64,000 nucleotides of DNA from Marinobacterium nitratireducens. Its GTDB lineage: Bacteria; Pseudomonadota; Gammaproteobacteria; Pseudomonadales; Balneatricaceae. The DNA lies in NCBI RefSeq assembly GCF_014645375.1, contig NZ_BMLT01000004.1, positions 422,062 to 486,061 of the forward strand. Reading direction: 5' to 3'. The translations under genes were made by a program, and so were the position numbers. This document shows positions 52,501-61,617 of this stretch, one piece after another. The notes beneath the pieces were generated by a model. It was not told the DNA's origin, made no database searches, and saw only the letters and a list, made by a program, of their open reading frames with translations. Positions within the stretch are counted from its first letter, which is position 1. Every line of letters starts with the position of its first letter.

Positions 52501-53949
52501 TCGAGCACCCAGCTGCGCTACATACCGGACGGCATCGACGGCGAAACCGCTACCCTGAGTTTCCGTGCCTGGGATCAGACCAGCGGCACCGCCTCCAGCA
52601 ATGCCTTGCGCAGCACGGCCGATACCACCACCAACGGCGGCACCACAGCGTTTTCATCGGGCACCGCCCAGGCCTTTCTCAATGTGGCCGCGGTCAACGA
52701 TGCCCCGGTCAACACCGTACCCGGGGCGCAGGCCACGCTTCAAAACCAGGACCTGGTGTTCGACGATGTCCACGACAACCGGATCTCGATAGCGGATGTC
52801 GATGCCGGCGGCGGCCCGATCCAGGTGACGCTCACAGCCAGCGCAGGGCTGGTGTCGCTCTCCGCAACAACCGGTCTCGCTTTCAGCAGCGGCGACGGCC
52901 GTGACGACAGCAGCATGACTTTCAGTGGCACCCTTGGCGATATCAATGCCGCGCTGGACGGGCTGACGTTCATGCCCACCCCCGGTTTTTCCGGCGCCGC
53001 GTCGTTGCAAATCACGACGGATGACCTCGGACGATCGGGAAGCGGCGGCTCCCGCAGCGACAGCGACACTGTCGCTATCACGGTCTTCGATGACGTGGCG
53101 CCGGATGCGGAAAGCCTGGCCTCCATAGACAGTTCGCCTGTAGCGGGCGGCGATGTGCACTTTGACCTCAGGTTCAGCGAGCCGGTAACCGGCCTCGACA
53201 GTGGCGACTTTTCCCTGGTGACCACCGGCAACGCCACCGGAGAACTGTCGACGATCACGGCGCTGGACGAGCGCAGCTACCGCATCACCGTTTCGAATGT
53301 CTCCGGCGGTGGCACCCTGGGCATAAGGCTGAACGCAGCCGGCAGCGGCATCAGCGACGCGGCAGGCAACCCGCTGTCGAACGGACTGACCAGCGCCAGC
53401 TACCAGATTGCCGGTAATGCCGGCGATCCCGAATTCAGGGCATACACCGGCACTCCCCCTGTGGGGACGCCGGCGCCGCTGCGGGTTCCCATCCCCCCGC
53501 CGGAGCCGCCATCGGATCGGGAGTCGCCATTATTGCCACCGGCACTGTTCGATGAGCCGACGCTGGGTAGCGGCGTACCCACACTCGGCGCCTTTTTCGA
53601 TGCCGGCGGCACTCCCACGCCCAGTGTCATTGCCCAGGTGTTTGCCGGCCGTTACACGGGCTTCGGCGACGGCAGCGGTCGTGGCTTCCTCGGTTTTGGC
53701 GGTGGCGACGCCGGCGTTTTCGGCGTAAGTGGACTGTCGGAGGTATTCCAGCAAGGCGATGAGCCGGAATACCCGCCGATCGATGCCTTTGGCAGCGACG
53801 GCGGCGACCAGTCTCCGCCGATTCTCGGGGTCAGCGGTGCACCTACGCTCGAGCAGCAGCTATCCGGGCTGCAAAGTGCAGAAGACCGGGCTATCGGTCT
53901 GCTTGCGGAGGCCCTGGAGCAATTCCGGCCGGCGGATCCGAAAGCCTGA
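46582..53949 (+). CDS. Giant LEPR-motif/DUF4347 repeat surface protein
   Basis: A 2,455-residue protein (GGAGG before the start). There is no Sec signal; instead a basic N-terminus leads to [10 protein letters not shown] (LEPR at 28-31), the motif of LEPR-XLL proteins. Residues about 75-237 are a DUF4347 domain with L-S-H-G (His131) and L-Y-G-C-S-V-G (Cys174), a pair placed like the dyad of caspase/CHAT-type proteases. Then come two copies of a P-T-I-T-S-A-T-Y-(D/N)-A domain (about 393-640), eight cadherin-like units in the order A-A-B-A-A-B-A-B (about 799-2034), a Big-like domain (about 2181-2280), a Pro-rich stretch and a Gly-rich C-terminus. No RTX nonapeptides or type I secretion signal are seen. 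Probably an adhesin or matrix protein exported by the neighbouring adaptor/M50 and TolC proteins. Confidence 0.85.
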   Translation: MKWFRRAAKHQTRAPAVSEAKPPLALALEPRMMFDGAVAATTAETLVDTQNAAPDNTSTPDADAAPATATIDNRQEVVFVDSQVRDYQQLLAQLPQNAEVVVFDAGDDGLQVIADTLGGRHDIDAIHVLSHGDMGQLQLGSDWLDSSEITARSDLLTAIGQSLGKDGDILLYGCSVGADGAGFDFVRSLASATGADIAASSDLTGAANLGGDWELEVASGTIEAAALELGDYAGLLTAFTDPLNTDISPGLGGVTTFTSNLGGISFTYTFTGDGDGGDMTWESQFGDGDSASVNLLSGTFDTGTTERVTIARTDAADFTFSSLYINNTAGQTVTVQGYLDGTPTGSSQTMGTAVSGTLNFGALQVDEVRLTSTDFINTNIDSFSGNTDPPAPPAPTITSATYNAATGVLIVTGTDLSALAGAANDIDASRLTLTGEGGSTYTLTDTSDVEISSSTSFSLTLSATDQAAINPIFNKNGTSSTGATTYNLAAADDWNAAVTSGDTSDSANAVTVSNVAAPTITSATYDASTGVLAVTGTGMLKLAGANNDIDASQLTFTGEGGSTYTLTNTSDVEITSGTSFTLGLSALDKAALQAILNNNGTSSAGGTLYNLAAADDWNTGADSTVVIADTSGNTITVSNFNAAPVISNLNGDSASYLEGASAVLLDNGGDATLTDADSADFNGGNLSVAITSGEDAAEDLLGIDTSGTVSLAGTSAGSNLSVGGTVIGTLGNNITAGNDLLVNFNANATLSRVQTLVRALTYQNSDTAEPTTGARNVRVTVNDGDGGTSANADITVSVTAVNDEPTLTATGSNPTFTEGGAAASLFNGTSISTVEAGQTLTGFNFTVTNVSNGTDEVINLDGTVIVLTDGASGTTAGNSLTFGVAVSGTNATISLTGGTMTTATAQTLIDNISYQNNSNTPSTSNRVVTITSLRDSGGTANGGVDTASLSVASTVTVVGVNDAPTLTATGSNPTFTEGGAAASLFSGVSVSTVEPGQSITALTLTVSNLANGSDEILDIDGTQVALTHGSNGTTATNALSYSVSVVGTTATVSLSGGSLSTAAAQTLVDNLGYLNNSEDPGAANRVVTLTSLTDSGGTANGGDDTASPAIASTVSISALNDAPTLSGGPLVLTGTDEDSTGSGTLVSTILAGLSHGDVDNGALSGIAIRDSSGNGTWQYSTDGIGWNAVGSVSDGAALLLSSSTQLRYIPDGIDGESATLSFRAWDQTSGTASTNALRSTADTTTNGGTTAFSSGTAQASLAVTAINDAPTLTATGINPTYIEGDSATDLFSGVAVDSIEPGQNIFEVTLTVSSLADGADEILRADGSDIALIDGNTGATAGTSTFYSVSVTGTTATVELRKLGGIDSSTAATLIDGLGYRNNSETPSTGGRTVTLTGITDVGGTTNGGNDSTALAIASTVTVTAVNDAPTLAATGTNPTFIEGGSAVDLFSGVSVSTVEAGQTLSGLTLTLTNLANGSDEILDIDGTQVALTHGSAGTTATNALSYSVSVVGTTATVSLSGGSLSTAAAQTLVDSIGYLNNSQDPDTSNRTVTLTSISDSGGTANGGDDTASLAIASTVSITALNDAPTLSGGPLVLTGTDEDSTGSGTLVSTILAGLSHGDVDGGALSGIAVSASSGNGTWQYSTDGIGWNAVGSITESAALLLSSSTQLRYVPDGIDGETATLSFRAWDQTSGTASTNATRSTADTTTNGGTTAFSSGTAQASLAVTAINDVPTLAATGTNPTFIEGDSAVDLFSGVSISTVEAGQTLSGLTLTVSNLANGSDEILDIDGTQVALTHGSAGTTATNALSYSVSVAGTTATVSLSGGSLSTAAAQTLVDNLGYLNNSEDPGAANRVVTLTSLTDSGGTANGGDDTASLAIASTASISALNDAPTLSGGPLVLTGTDEDSTSSGTLVSTILAGLSHGDVDNGALSGIAIRDSSGNGTWQYSTDGIGWNAVGSVSDGAALLLSSSTQLRYIPDGIDGETATLSFRAWDQTSGTASSNALRSTADTTTNGGTTAFSSGTAQAFLNVAAVNDAPVNTVPGAQATLQNQDLVFDDVHDNRISIADVDAGGGPIQVTLTASAGLVSLSATTGLAFSSGDGRDDSSMTFSGTLGDINAALDGLTFMPTPGFSGAASLQITTDDLGRSGSGGSRSDSDTVAITVFDDVAPDAESLASIDSSPVAGGDVHFDLRFSEPVTGLDSGDFSLVTTGNATGELSTITALDERSYRITVSNVSGGGTLGIRLNAAGSGISDAAGNPLSNGLTSASYQIAGNAGDPEFRAYTGTPPVGTPAPLRVPIPPPEPPSDRESPLLPPALFDEPTLGSGVPTLGAFFDAGGTPTPSVIAQVFAGRYTGFGDGSGRGFLGFGGGDAGVFGVSGLSEVFQQGDEPEYPPIDAFGSDGGDQSPPILGVSGAPTLEQQLSGLQSAEDRAIGLLAEALEQFRPADPKA
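49455..52688 (+). repeat. Near-identical 918-bp internal repeats within the giant gene
   Basis: Units 49455-50372, 50853-51770 and 51771-52688 are each about 918 bp (one A plus one B module) and nearly identical over long stretches; a single A module (50373-50852) separates the first two. Example: the segment around 49738 recurs at 51136 and 52054, offsets of 1398 and 918 bp. The high DNA identity shows recent duplication or conversion. Confidence 0.9.
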
Positions 53950-54129
53950 TCGACGCCAGGCCCGCCGAAGCAAACTGCCGCTGGTGCCGGGACACAGCAT
54001 CCACTGCCCGGCCCGGGCCGGTTCGAGCCCCTGAAAATCAAGGGGATACAGATTACCCGATATTCGGACCCGTCAGGCGGGGTGCCTGCGGGATCAACCA
54101 GTCAGGCGTGACAAGGGGACGTCCCAGGC

Positions 54130-55626
54130 ATGAACAACAGTCGGAAACTTTTCAGCATCAGTCTGCTGACACTTGCGGTCAGCGGCTGCGCCGTCACCAG
54201 CGAACCGATCGACCTTGGCGTGAGCGAGCAACGCGCCAAAAGCGACCTGGTGAACATGTTCAGGGATCAGCAGCCACTCAGCGGTCCCCTGACGCTGCAT
54301 GAGGCGATGGCACGGGCCATCAAGTACAACCTGGAGGGACGCCTCAAGATCATGGAGGAGGCACTGGCACGCCGGCAGCTGGACCTTGCCAGCTTCGATA
54401 TGCTGCCGCGGATGGCACTGGAGGCCGGCTACGTCGGACGGGACAACGTCAGCGCATCCAGCAGCGAGAGCATCAGGACCGGAACCGAGTCGCTGGAGCC
54501 CTCCACCTCACAGGACCGGGATCGCGATGTGGCGGACCTGACCATGGTCTGGAACGTGCTGGATTTCGGCGTCAGTTACGTCAGTGCCAAACAGCAGGCG
54601 GACCAGCGACTGATCGTTCAGGAACGTCGACGCAAGGTGGTCCATACCATCGTGCAGGACGTGCGCTCCGCCTACTGGCGCGCCCTGGCCGCGGACCGCC
54701 TGCTGCAACAGATCGACAACCTGATGGCCCGCGTCGACAAGGCCCGCGCCGACAGTCAGCAGCTGAGCAGCCGGCGGATCGGCGATCCGGTCGAAGCGCT
54801 CGGCTATCAACGCGCACTGATCGAAGCCACGCGCCAGCTCGAAGCCCAGCGGCGCGCCCTGTCACTGGCCAAAACCGAGCTGGCGACGCTGATCAACCTG
54901 CCCATCGGCACGGACTTCAGCCTCGCCGCCAGCGAGGGCTATGCAGTCCCGCAGCTGAATATCGAACTGGGGCAACTGGAAGAAGTGGCGCTGAGCCACC
55001 GGCCGGAGCTGCGGGAGCAGGACTACCAGGCCCGCATCAGCGCTGCGGAAACCCGAAAGGCCATGCTGCGTCTGCTGCCGGGGCTCGAGTTTTCCGCTGG
55101 CGGTCATTACGACAGCAACTCTTTTCTGGTCAACCAGAGCTGGGCCGACTACGGCGTCAAGGTCACCTGGAACCTGTTCAACGTCATGTCGGGTCCTGCC
55201 GCCATCGATGTCGCCAGGGCCGGCGAAGCCGTCGCGGATGCGCGCCGACAGGCGATGTCGATGGCCATCCTGGCCCAGGTTCACGTCGCCAACGCCAACT
55301 TCAACGAGGCGGCCCGACAGTTCGAAACCAGTCAGCAGCTGTCACGTATCGATACACAGATCGCCGAACAGATGCGCAACCGCCACCGCGCCCAGGCGAT
55401 CGGCGAGATCGAACTGATCCAGGCCGAACTGAATGCGCTGCAGGCGGATCTGCGCCGGGACCTTGCCTACGCCGAGCTGCGCAACAGCTACGGTCAGCTC
55501 TTTGCCAGTACCGGTCTTGACCCGCTGCCGGAGACCCTGCCCTCGACCGACCTCGACAGCATCGCCGAGGCGCTGGCCGATACCGAAGCACAGTGGCAGC
55601 AGGGTCGGCTGACTCCCGATTCCTGA
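54130..55626 (+). CDS. TolC-family outer-membrane lipoprotein channel
   Basis: A 498-residue outer-membrane factor. The signal peptide ends in a lipobox (A-V-S-G-C, Cys at 20). Two similar halves of long coiled coils carry the family patterns: L-T-L-H-E-A-M-A-R-A-I-K-Y-N at the start and V-A-L-S-H-R-P-E-L-R-E in the second half. The start is 180 bases after the giant gene; a short CCCCTGA/TCAAGGGG hairpin lies between. As the only OMF here, it is the likely outer exit for the cassette that begins at 40935. Confidence 0.88.
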   Translation: MNNSRKLFSISLLTLAVSGCAVTSEPIDLGVSEQRAKSDLVNMFRDQQPLSGPLTLHEAMARAIKYNLEGRLKIMEEALARRQLDLASFDMLPRMALEAGYVGRDNVSASSSESIRTGTESLEPSTSQDRDRDVADLTMVWNVLDFGVSYVSAKQQADQRLIVQERRRKVVHTIVQDVRSAYWRALAADRLLQQIDNLMARVDKARADSQQLSSRRIGDPVEALGYQRALIEATRQLEAQRRALSLAKTELATLINLPIGTDFSLAASEGYAVPQLNIELGQLEEVALSHRPELREQDYQARISAAETRKAMLRLLPGLEFSAGGHYDSNSFLVNQSWADYGVKVTWNLFNVMSGPAAIDVARAGEAVADARRQAMSMAILAQVHVANANFNEAARQFETSQQLSRIDTQIAEQMRNRHRAQAIGEIELIQAELNALQADLRRDLAYAELRNSYGQLFASTGLDPLPETLPSTDLDSIAEALADTEAQWQQGRLTPDS

Positions 55627-55664
55627 TCGCCGGGAACGAAACGGCCGGGGACGCGATTGATGTC

Positions 55665-58175
55665 TCAACCACCGCTTCGCAACAGCGCCGCAGGACTCAG
55701 TTTGATACGTCGCAGCAGGTAGCGTACCCCAAGGCTCAGGCAGCAGGCGCTGGCAACGAGCGCGGTCAGCGCGCCGGCCCAGAGCAGATCGGAGGCCGGC
55801 AGTTTGATGCGATACTCCAGCAGCGGCAGCGCCAGCGCCGCCCCCAGCAGTAGCGCCAGCGTCGAGCTGATCAGCCCGAGCAGCAGGAATTCCAGCAGCA
55901 GGCTGCGGCGTATCACCGCCAGCCGCACACCGAGGGTATGCATCAGCGTCGCAATGTAGACCTGGCGCGCCTGCGCCGTGGCCACCAGACTGACCAGCAC
56001 CAGCAGGCTGGCGCCGAGGCTGATGGCGGCGACCAGCGACAGCCCTGCCGCGGCCTTGCCCAGCAGTGCCCGGGCCTCGGTCAGAATCGCCTCGGTGCGA
56101 ACGGTCACGACGTTGGGCGCGATCGCGGCGATGCGGTTCTGCGTGGCGATCGCTTCGCCGTGATCCAGGTAAGCGGCGCCGACATAACGACTGATATAGG
56201 GGTCCAGCGCCCCCTCCGCCAGGATTGCCTCGAACCAGAACCGGGTTTGCATGCCTTTCTGTCGATAGATGCCGGTCAGCTCCGCCTCCAGCGGCTCGCC
56301 GCCGAACATGAAGGTCAGGCGGTCGCCCAGCCCGAGTGCCAGTTGATCGGCTTCCCGATCCTCCATCACCACGGCCGGCAGTCCGCCGTCACCACGCGAA
56401 CGCCATTCCCCCCGCTCCAGTACCACCGCATCGATATTGTTGGCCCGATGGCTGAACTTGTGCTCGTCCCGCGCTTCGAGCGCCCGTTTGCGATCGCTAC
56501 TGTCTTCCAGCCGCTCGCCGTTGACCGCGACCAGACGTCCGAGTACCAGCGGCGCCAGGTCGAGCCGCTCCAGGCTTCTGGCCTGCTCGATCGCCTCGAC
56601 GACCGCTGCGCGCTGGTCGGTCGCGATATCATAGAACACCATCGCCGGAGCCTCCTCCGGCAGGGTGTCGTTCAGCGCCCGCATCAATGCGACCACCACC
56701 AGCGTGCACGCCACCAGCAGCGTCAGCGCCGAGCCCAGCGACAGCAGCATGGCGCGCAGCGGCGACCCGGGACGGCGCAGGCTGGCCAGCGCCAGCCGCA
56801 GCGCCAGGCGCCCCACCAGCAGCCGATGGTCGTCCAGACGCCCGGCCAGCTTTCGCAGCAGCAGGACCAGGCCGTCGAACAGCGCCGGCAGAATCAGCAC
56901 CGCCAATACGAATCCCAGCCCGAACAGGGGATCCGGCAGCGTCAGGAGCACCAGCGCCAACACCAGCGTCGCCCCGACTCCGGCAGCCACCCAGTAGCCG
57001 GGAGGCGTGGCAGTGACTGCACCGGCGATACCGCGAAACAGCGTGGCGGGCGGCACCGACAGCGCTCGTCCCACGGCCGGGAGAGCGAAGGTGAAGGCTG
57101 TCAGCAGACCGAACAGGCCAGCCGTGGCCAGTGGCGCCGTCAGGTCGCCGACGCTGGCGGCCAGTTGCAGCCGCTGAGCGACGAGAGCGCTACCGGTCAT
57201 CGCCAACGCACCCCCGACCAGCATTCCGGCCAGACTGGCGACACCGCCAAGCAGACCGACCTGCAGCAGATACACCGTTGCCAGCCGGCGATTGCGCAGG
57301 CCAAGGGCGCGTAAGGTGGCGATGGTCGGCAGCTTGCCCTGAAGATAGGCCTGGATGCTGTTGAACACGCCAAGACCGCCGATAAAGAGCGCGCTGAAGC
57401 CGATCAGCAGCAGTCCGGATGCGATCTGACCCAGCACTTCCGCCAGCCGTTCGCTGCGATCGCTGAAGGTATGGATTTCCCAGTCGCTGTCGGGAAAGGC
57501 ATCGACGAAAGCGTCGCGCCACGCCGCAGGCGACAGATCGGTCCGAATGCGATACTCGTACTCGAGCCGGCTTCCGGGCCCGATCAGCCCCGAGGCGTTC
57601 AGCGCCGGTGCCGCCAGCAACACCGGTGGACCGCGCCAGTCGGCGCTGAGTCTGCGGTCCGGCTGGCGTCGGATCAGCGCGCGCACCTCAAGTGTCAGGG
57701 CACCGACCTCGACACTGTCACCGACTCCCAGCCCCAGCCGCTGCGCCAGCACCGGATCCAGCGCCACGCCCCAGCGACCATCCCGCAGCCCGGTGGCCGT
57801 CACCAGATCCTGCGCCGGCTCCAGCAGCAGTTCCCCGTAAAGCGGGTACTGGCGGTCGGCGCTCTGCAGCTCCACCAGCTGATAGTCCCCGTCCGAGTTA
57901 CCGAGCATGGTACGCACTTCGATGAGCAGCGACAGGCTGCCACGGGCGCGAATCCAGTCGAGCACCTCGGGCGCCAGCGCCTCACGGCTCTCGACCTCGA
58001 GATCGCCGCCGAACAGCGCCCGGCTATCCGCCAGCAGACTGGCCTCAACCTGCCGGTAAAGACCGCCGGTTGCGGCGATCAGGGTAACACCGAGCATCAG
58101 GCACAGGCAGAATACCCACAGCGAGCGCCCGCTTTCGCGCAGATCGCGCCAGGCCAGTTCAGCGAGAAACCGCAT
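55665..58175 (-). CDS. ybbP: FtsX-like ABC transporter permease (YbbP-like)
   Basis: An 836-residue inner-membrane protein with the 10-segment plan of the YbbP group: one N-terminal helix ([13 protein letters not shown]), a large MacB-type periplasmic domain, two FtsX membrane blocks (around 255-420 and 690-836) and a second periplasmic domain between. ATG 58175 has GGGAGTGG at good distance and overlaps the ATPase gene by 17 bp; an ATG at 58190 would add five residues. YbbAP-type systems extract or move hydrophobic molecules in the envelope. Convergent with the TolC-like gene, 38 bases apart, and probably unrelated to the cassette. Confidence 0.85.
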   Translation of the reverse strand: MRFLAELAWRDLRESGRSLWVFCLCLMLGVTLIAATGGLYRQVEASLLADSRALFGGDLEVESREALAPEVLDWIRARGSLSLLIEVRTMLGNSDGDYQLVELQSADRQYPLYGELLLEPAQDLVTATGLRDGRWGVALDPVLAQRLGLGVGDSVEVGALTLEVRALIRRQPDRRLSADWRGPPVLLAAPALNASGLIGPGSRLEYEYRIRTDLSPAAWRDAFVDAFPDSDWEIHTFSDRSERLAEVLGQIASGLLLIGFSALFIGGLGVFNSIQAYLQGKLPTIATLRALGLRNRRLATVYLLQVGLLGGVASLAGMLVGGALAMTGSALVAQRLQLAASVGDLTAPLATAGLFGLLTAFTFALPAVGRALSVPPATLFRGIAGAVTATPPGYWVAAGVGATLVLALVLLTLPDPLFGLGFVLAVLILPALFDGLVLLLRKLAGRLDDHRLLVGRLALRLALASLRRPGSPLRAMLLSLGSALTLLVACTLVVVALMRALNDTLPEEAPAMVFYDIATDQRAAVVEAIEQARSLERLDLAPLVLGRLVAVNGERLEDSSDRKRALEARDEHKFSHRANNIDAVVLERGEWRSRGDGGLPAVVMEDREADQLALGLGDRLTFMFGGEPLEAELTGIYRQKGMQTRFWFEAILAEGALDPYISRYVGAAYLDHGEAIATQNRIAAIAPNVVTVRTEAILTEARALLGKAAAGLSLVAAISLGASLLVLVSLVATAQARQVYIATLMHTLGVRLAVIRRSLLLEFLLLGLISSTLALLLGAALALPLLEYRIKLPASDLLWAGALTALVASACCLSLGVRYLLRRIKLSPAALLRSGG

Positions 58176-58845
58176 CGTCCACTCCCGCATCGCTCAACTG
58201 CCCATCGCGCAAACGCAGTATCCGGTCGCAGCGCCGGGCAATGCTGTCGTCGTGGGTAACCAGTACCAGGGTGGTGCCAATCCGGGACTGGAGATCGAAC
58301 AGCAGCCGGCTGATGCGCTCGCCGGTATGGGAGTCGAGATTGCCGGTGGGCTCGTCAGCGAGCAAAAGCGCGGGTTCGTGCACCATCGCCCGGGCAAGTG
58401 CGACCCGCTGCTGCTCCCCGCCGGAGAGCTGCGAAGGATAATGACGGGCCCGCGCCTCGAGCCCCACCTCCGCCAGCATCGTGCGCGCACGCAGGCGCGC
58501 ATCGGACCGGCCGGCGATTTCCAGTGGCAAGGCAACGTTATCCAAAGCGGTCAGACTGGGCACCAGGTGAAAGGACTGGAACACGATACCGATCTGGTCC
58601 CGGCGCAGATCGGCAAGCCCGTCGGCATCGAGATGGTCCAGCGCGACGCCGTTGATACGAATGTCGCCCCGCTGGCGGGTTTCGAGACCAGCGAGCAACA
58701 GCAGCAGCGTGGTCTTGCCCGACCCGGACGGACCGACAATCGCCACCCGCTCGCCGGCACCGATCGAGAGGTTCAGATCATCGAGTACCCTGACGCTTTC
58801 GTCGCCGATGCCATAGGCCATCGACAGCCTGGAAAGTTCGATCAT
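58159..58845 (-). CDS. ybbA: ABC transporter ATPase (YbbA/LolD-like)
   Basis: A 228-residue ATPase of the MacB/LolD group. Walker [10 protein letters not shown] (38-46), Q-loop [10 protein letters not shown], signature [14 protein letters not shown], Walker [13 protein letters not shown] and H-loop T-H-D are all intact. Coupled to the permease by overlap. tesA, which often lies next to ybbA, is not here. Confidence 0.87.
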   Translation of the reverse strand: MIELSRLSMAYGIGDESVRVLDDLNLSIGAGERVAIVGPSGSGKTTLLLLLAGLETRQRGDIRINGVALDHLDADGLADLRRDQIGIVFQSFHLVPSLTALDNVALPLEIAGRSDARLRARTMLAEVGLEARARHYPSQLSGGEQQRVALARAMVHEPALLLADEPTGNLDSHTGERISRLLFDLQSRIGTTLVLVTHDDSIARRCDRILRLRDGQLSDAGVDDAVSR

Positions 58846-59030
58846 GCCCTGCCTGACTCCTTCTCAGAATGTTCGCGTCGAATCCAAACCGCGCGCCTTG
58901 CCGTAGGTAACACGGTGGCAGAATCACCAATATCAAATACGCTTACGTTAGCGGCTGCGGATTGGAGCCCCAAACGACAGGCCAGCCAAAATGCAACGCT
59001 CAGCTCCCCGGCAGGAAGCGACAGGACCCC

Positions 59031-59495
59031 ATGACCGAAGACAACGATCACCACGAACTGATCCACGAGGAGCTGCCCGAAGAGCACTCGGACCCGCTGA
59101 TCCGGTTCCTCCACCGTATCATCCGCGTCGCTATCAAGGTGCTCGCCGTGTTGATGGTGATGGTCATCATCTGGGGCATCGGTGATGTCATCTATGTACT
59201 CTATCAGCGCCTGAGTACGCCCCCTCACTTTTTGCTCAACATCAACGATATTTTCCAGACCTTCGGCGCCTTCATGGCGGTTCTGATCGCGGTCGAGATT
59301 TTTATCAACATCAGGCTTTACCTGGGCACCGATGTCCTGCCGATACGGCTGGTGACCGCCACCGCGCTGATGGCCATTGCACGAAAGGTCATAGTGCTGG
59401 ATCTGGACAAGACCAGCGCCGATTACATCCTGGCGATCGCGGCGGTGACGCTGGCGCTGGGTATTACCCACTGGCTGATTTCGAAGAAGAGTTGA
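59031..59495 (+). CDS. psiE: Phosphate-starvation-inducible PsiE family protein
   Basis: A 154-residue protein with an acidic N-terminus and four membrane helices; the V-L-P-I-R-L-V-T-A-T-A-L-M-A-I-A-R-K-V-I-V-L-D segment is the PsiE hallmark. ACAGGA lies just upstream of the start. PsiE is phosphate-regulated in E. coli, but I see no Pho box here and the function is unknown. It is 10 bases before marC, so both are likely cotranscribed. Confidence 0.88.
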   Translation: MTEDNDHHELIHEELPEEHSDPLIRFLHRIIRVAIKVLAVLMVMVIIWGIGDVIYVLYQRLSTPPHFLLNINDIFQTFGAFMAVLIAVEIFINIRLYLGTDVLPIRLVTATALMAIARKVIVLDLDKTSADYILAIAAVTLALGITHWLISKKS

Positions 59496-59505
59496 ACGGA
59501 CGGCG

Positions 59506-60129
59506 ATGAACGATCTGATCTCCCAGTTCGTCCTGCTGTGGGCCGTAATCGACCCGATCGGCACCCTGCCGGTCTACATCGCCGTGACAGCGGCCATGCA
59601 TGACCCCCTGTTGCGCCGAAAGATCGCCGTGCAGGCGACTCTGGTCGCGGCGGGCGTATTGCTGTTTTTCGTGGTCGCCGGCGAGTTTCTGCTCGGGGCC
59701 ATGCGGATACCGCTTTCCGCCTTTCAGGTCGCCGGCGGCCTGGTACTGTTCCTGTTCGCCCTCAATATGATCTTCGGTGAAAGCAAGCCGGAGGGCGAAC
59801 TGCATTTGATACGTCCGGGCGTCAACGGCGCCGTCTTTCCGCTGGCGATGCCATCCATCGCGTCGCCCGGCGCGATGATGGCGGCCATCCTGCTGACCGA
59901 CAAGAACCGCTTCTCGCTGATCGACCAGGCCATTACCAGCCTGCTGATGCTGACAATACTGGCTCTGACGCTGGGACTGATGCTGCTCGCCGCACCGATG
60001 CAGAAACTCATCGGCGCAAGCGGCGCCAATATCATCAGCCGGGTGATGGGCTTGATACTGGCGGCCGTTGCCGTCAATGCCGTGCTCACCGGTATCGCGG
60101 ACTATTTCGGCATCCGGGTCACGCCCTGA
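59506..60129 (+). CDS. MarC-family integral membrane protein
   Basis: A 207-residue protein with six membrane helices. W-A-V-I-D-P-I-G-T-L-P-V-Y near the N-terminus and F-P-L-A-M-P-S-I-A-S-P-G-A-M in the middle are the two MarC (UPF0056) signature repeats, with G-A-x-G-A-N-I near the end replaced by G-A-S-G-A-N-I-I-S-R. Role unknown; MarC was once tied to antibiotic resistance but this was not confirmed. Confidence 0.88.
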   Translation: MNDLISQFVLLWAVIDPIGTLPVYIAVTAAMHDPLLRRKIAVQATLVAAGVLLFFVVAGEFLLGAMRIPLSAFQVAGGLVLFLFALNMIFGESKPEGELHLIRPGVNGAVFPLAMPSIASPGAMMAAILLTDKNRFSLIDQAITSLLMLTILALTLGLMLLAAPMQKLIGASGANIISRVMGLILAAVAVNAVLTGIADYFGIRVTP

Positions 60130-60181
60130 GTACCGCGACCGCCGCTAGTCGACACCGCCGGCAGCCACTCGACAGGCCCCG

Positions 60182-61357
60182 TTACTTCGACTGTTCGCGG
60201 CTCTCCAGCAACGGCTCGTATCGCCTGTCGGTAAGGGTGTCGAGGAAGGCGACCAGCGCGTCGATGCGGTGATCGTCGAGCGCCGGCCCGTGCTCCAGAT
60301 CGGCCAGGGACAGGTTTTCCGCCACCTCCGGTTCTCCCCAGGGGTGCCCGGTTTCCGGGTTGATCTGGTTCTTGTCGCTTTTGCTGTTGTAGCGGTTATA
60401 GAAGCGAACCACTGTCTCCAGGTCACGGAAAACGCCGTTGTGCATATAGGGGCCGGTCACAGCCACGTTGCGCAGCGTCGGCACCTTGTAGCGCCCGCGC
60501 GCCTCCCAGTCGACGATATTCGGATTGTTCAGCAACCCGGGATCGACAAGGTCCGGGGCACTGCCGTTTTCGGCGCGCACTCGCTCGTTCACCGGCACGC
60601 CGATATTGTGGTAGCGGTAGTTGCTGAAGGTTTCACGCTCGGCCAGCGGCGAGCTTTCCAGCTGATGGCAGCGGTTGCAGTTGGTGAACTGCTGCGAGAA
60701 GAACAGGGTCCGGCCCAGCTCCTCCTGCTCGGTCATCTGATACTCACCGCGCAGATAGCGGTCATATTTGGAGTCGAACGGCGATACCGCCGCGGTGCGC
60801 TCGTAGGCGGCGATGCTCTCGGCCATGGCGCGATAGGCACCAGCTGCATCCTCAAGTGCCTCTTCGCCGAACAGTTCACGCAGACGGGTGACGTAGCCGG
60901 GGTTTTCCAGCAGCCGCTGACGCACCGTCTCCATATCGGGCATGCCCATCTCCCCCGGATTCAGCGGTGGCCCCATCGCCTGATCGGCAAGCGTTCTGGC
61001 ACGGCCGTCCCAGAACAGGCCGCCCACGAACTGACCGTCCTGATCCCGGTGAAAGTCGGGCGCGAAGGCGGCATAGGCGACGCTCGGCGCATTGCGATCG
61101 CCCAGCGAGCGGCCGTCATCGCCGAGCGAGACCGCCCCGCCGGTGCTGTTCGTGCCAGGATCGGCAAAGCCCTTCGCCGGATCATGGCAACTGGCGCAGG
61201 ACTGGCTGCGGTTGCGCGACAGGTTGGGATCGAAGAACAGCGCCTGGCCAAGCTGTTCCAGCGCCTGCTGGCGATCTGCCGTAGCGCCATGCCCAAGGGG
61301 AGCGACACCAAGCGCCACCAGCAATATCAACGAACGACCGGGTTTGAACCGCAACAT
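60182..61357 (-). CDS. Di-heme cytochrome c peroxidase/MauG-family protein
   Basis: A 391-residue exported protein. Signal peptide, then the low-potential heme site C-A-S-C-H (near 54) with F-F-D-P-N-L-S-R-N before it, and a second C-N-R-C-H (near 230). The P-T-L-R-N-V-A-V-T-G-P-Y-M-H-N-G-V-F motif carries the distal methionine of the high-potential heme. It would reduce hydrogen peroxide with electrons from small cytochromes in the periplasm. GAGAGG lies before the start; a Fur-like box stands 40 bases upstream. Confidence 0.88.
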   Translation of the reverse strand: MLRFKPGRSLILLVALGVAPLGHGATADRQQALEQLGQALFFDPNLSRNRSQSCASCHDPAKGFADPGTNSTGGAVSLGDDGRSLGDRNAPSVAYAAFAPDFHRDQDGQFVGGLFWDGRARTLADQAMGPPLNPGEMGMPDMETVRQRLLENPGYVTRLRELFGEEALEDAAGAYRAMAESIAAYERTAAVSPFDSKYDRYLRGEYQMTEQEELGRTLFFSQQFTNCNRCHQLESSPLAERETFSNYRYHNIGVPVNERVRAENGSAPDLVDPGLLNNPNIVDWEARGRYKVPTLRNVAVTGPYMHNGVFRDLETVVRFYNRYNSKSDKNQINPETGHPWGEPEVAENLSLADLEHGPALDDHRIDALVAFLDTLTDRRYEPLLESREQSK

Positions 61358-61396
61358 CTACCCCTCTCACGCCAACTCGGTAAATTTTCCGCAACT

Positions 61397-61415
61397 GATA
61401 ATTGTTTTTATTTAC
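61397..61415. promoter_or_regulatory. Fur-box-like site near the peroxidase start
   Basis: GATAATTGTTTTTATTTAC keeps 12 of 19 positions of the Fur consensus, in an AT-rich stretch 40 bases upstream of the minus-strand peroxidase gene. Confidence 0.4.
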
Positions 61416-61537
61416 GCTTCTGTCAACAGCCTCGCGCGGTGCCGTAACCGGCAAACGGTCTTGCCAGCGGCCTGGCGTGCAGTAAGTCTGAGGTACGCGG
61501 GCATAACAAATCGAGCGGCATAAAAATAAATCTACAT

Positions 61538-61556
61538 GAGAACGCTTTGCATTCGT
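61538..61556. promoter_or_regulatory. Fur-box-like site upstream of rnfC-like gene
   Basis: GAGAACGCTTTGCATTCGT is 15/19 identical to the box at 25120-25138 and lies 62 bases before the rnfC-like start. The match to the imelysin site is stronger evidence than its match to the textbook consensus. Confidence 0.45.
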
Positions 61557-61617
61557 CTTTGTGCTCTCGTAATATCACTGCCGCTCAATAATACAATAAG
61601 GTCCCGGCGTAGATACG

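Noticed and set aside
46582..53949. Classical type I secreted RTX adhesin
   Set aside because: No calcium-binding nonapeptide repeats, no C-terminal RTX secretion signal and no ABC transporter gene in the locus.
54010..54045. tRNA-like GGTTCGAGCCCC segment
   Set aside because: The flanks do not pair as a T-arm or acceptor stem and no D-arm or anticodon arm is found upstream.
55665..58845. YbbA/YbbP as the pump of the secretion cassette
   Set aside because: It is on the opposite strand, convergent with the TolC-like gene, and belongs to the YbbAP group, which normally works without a HlyD/TolC-type giant-protein export role; involvement is not excluded but not supported.
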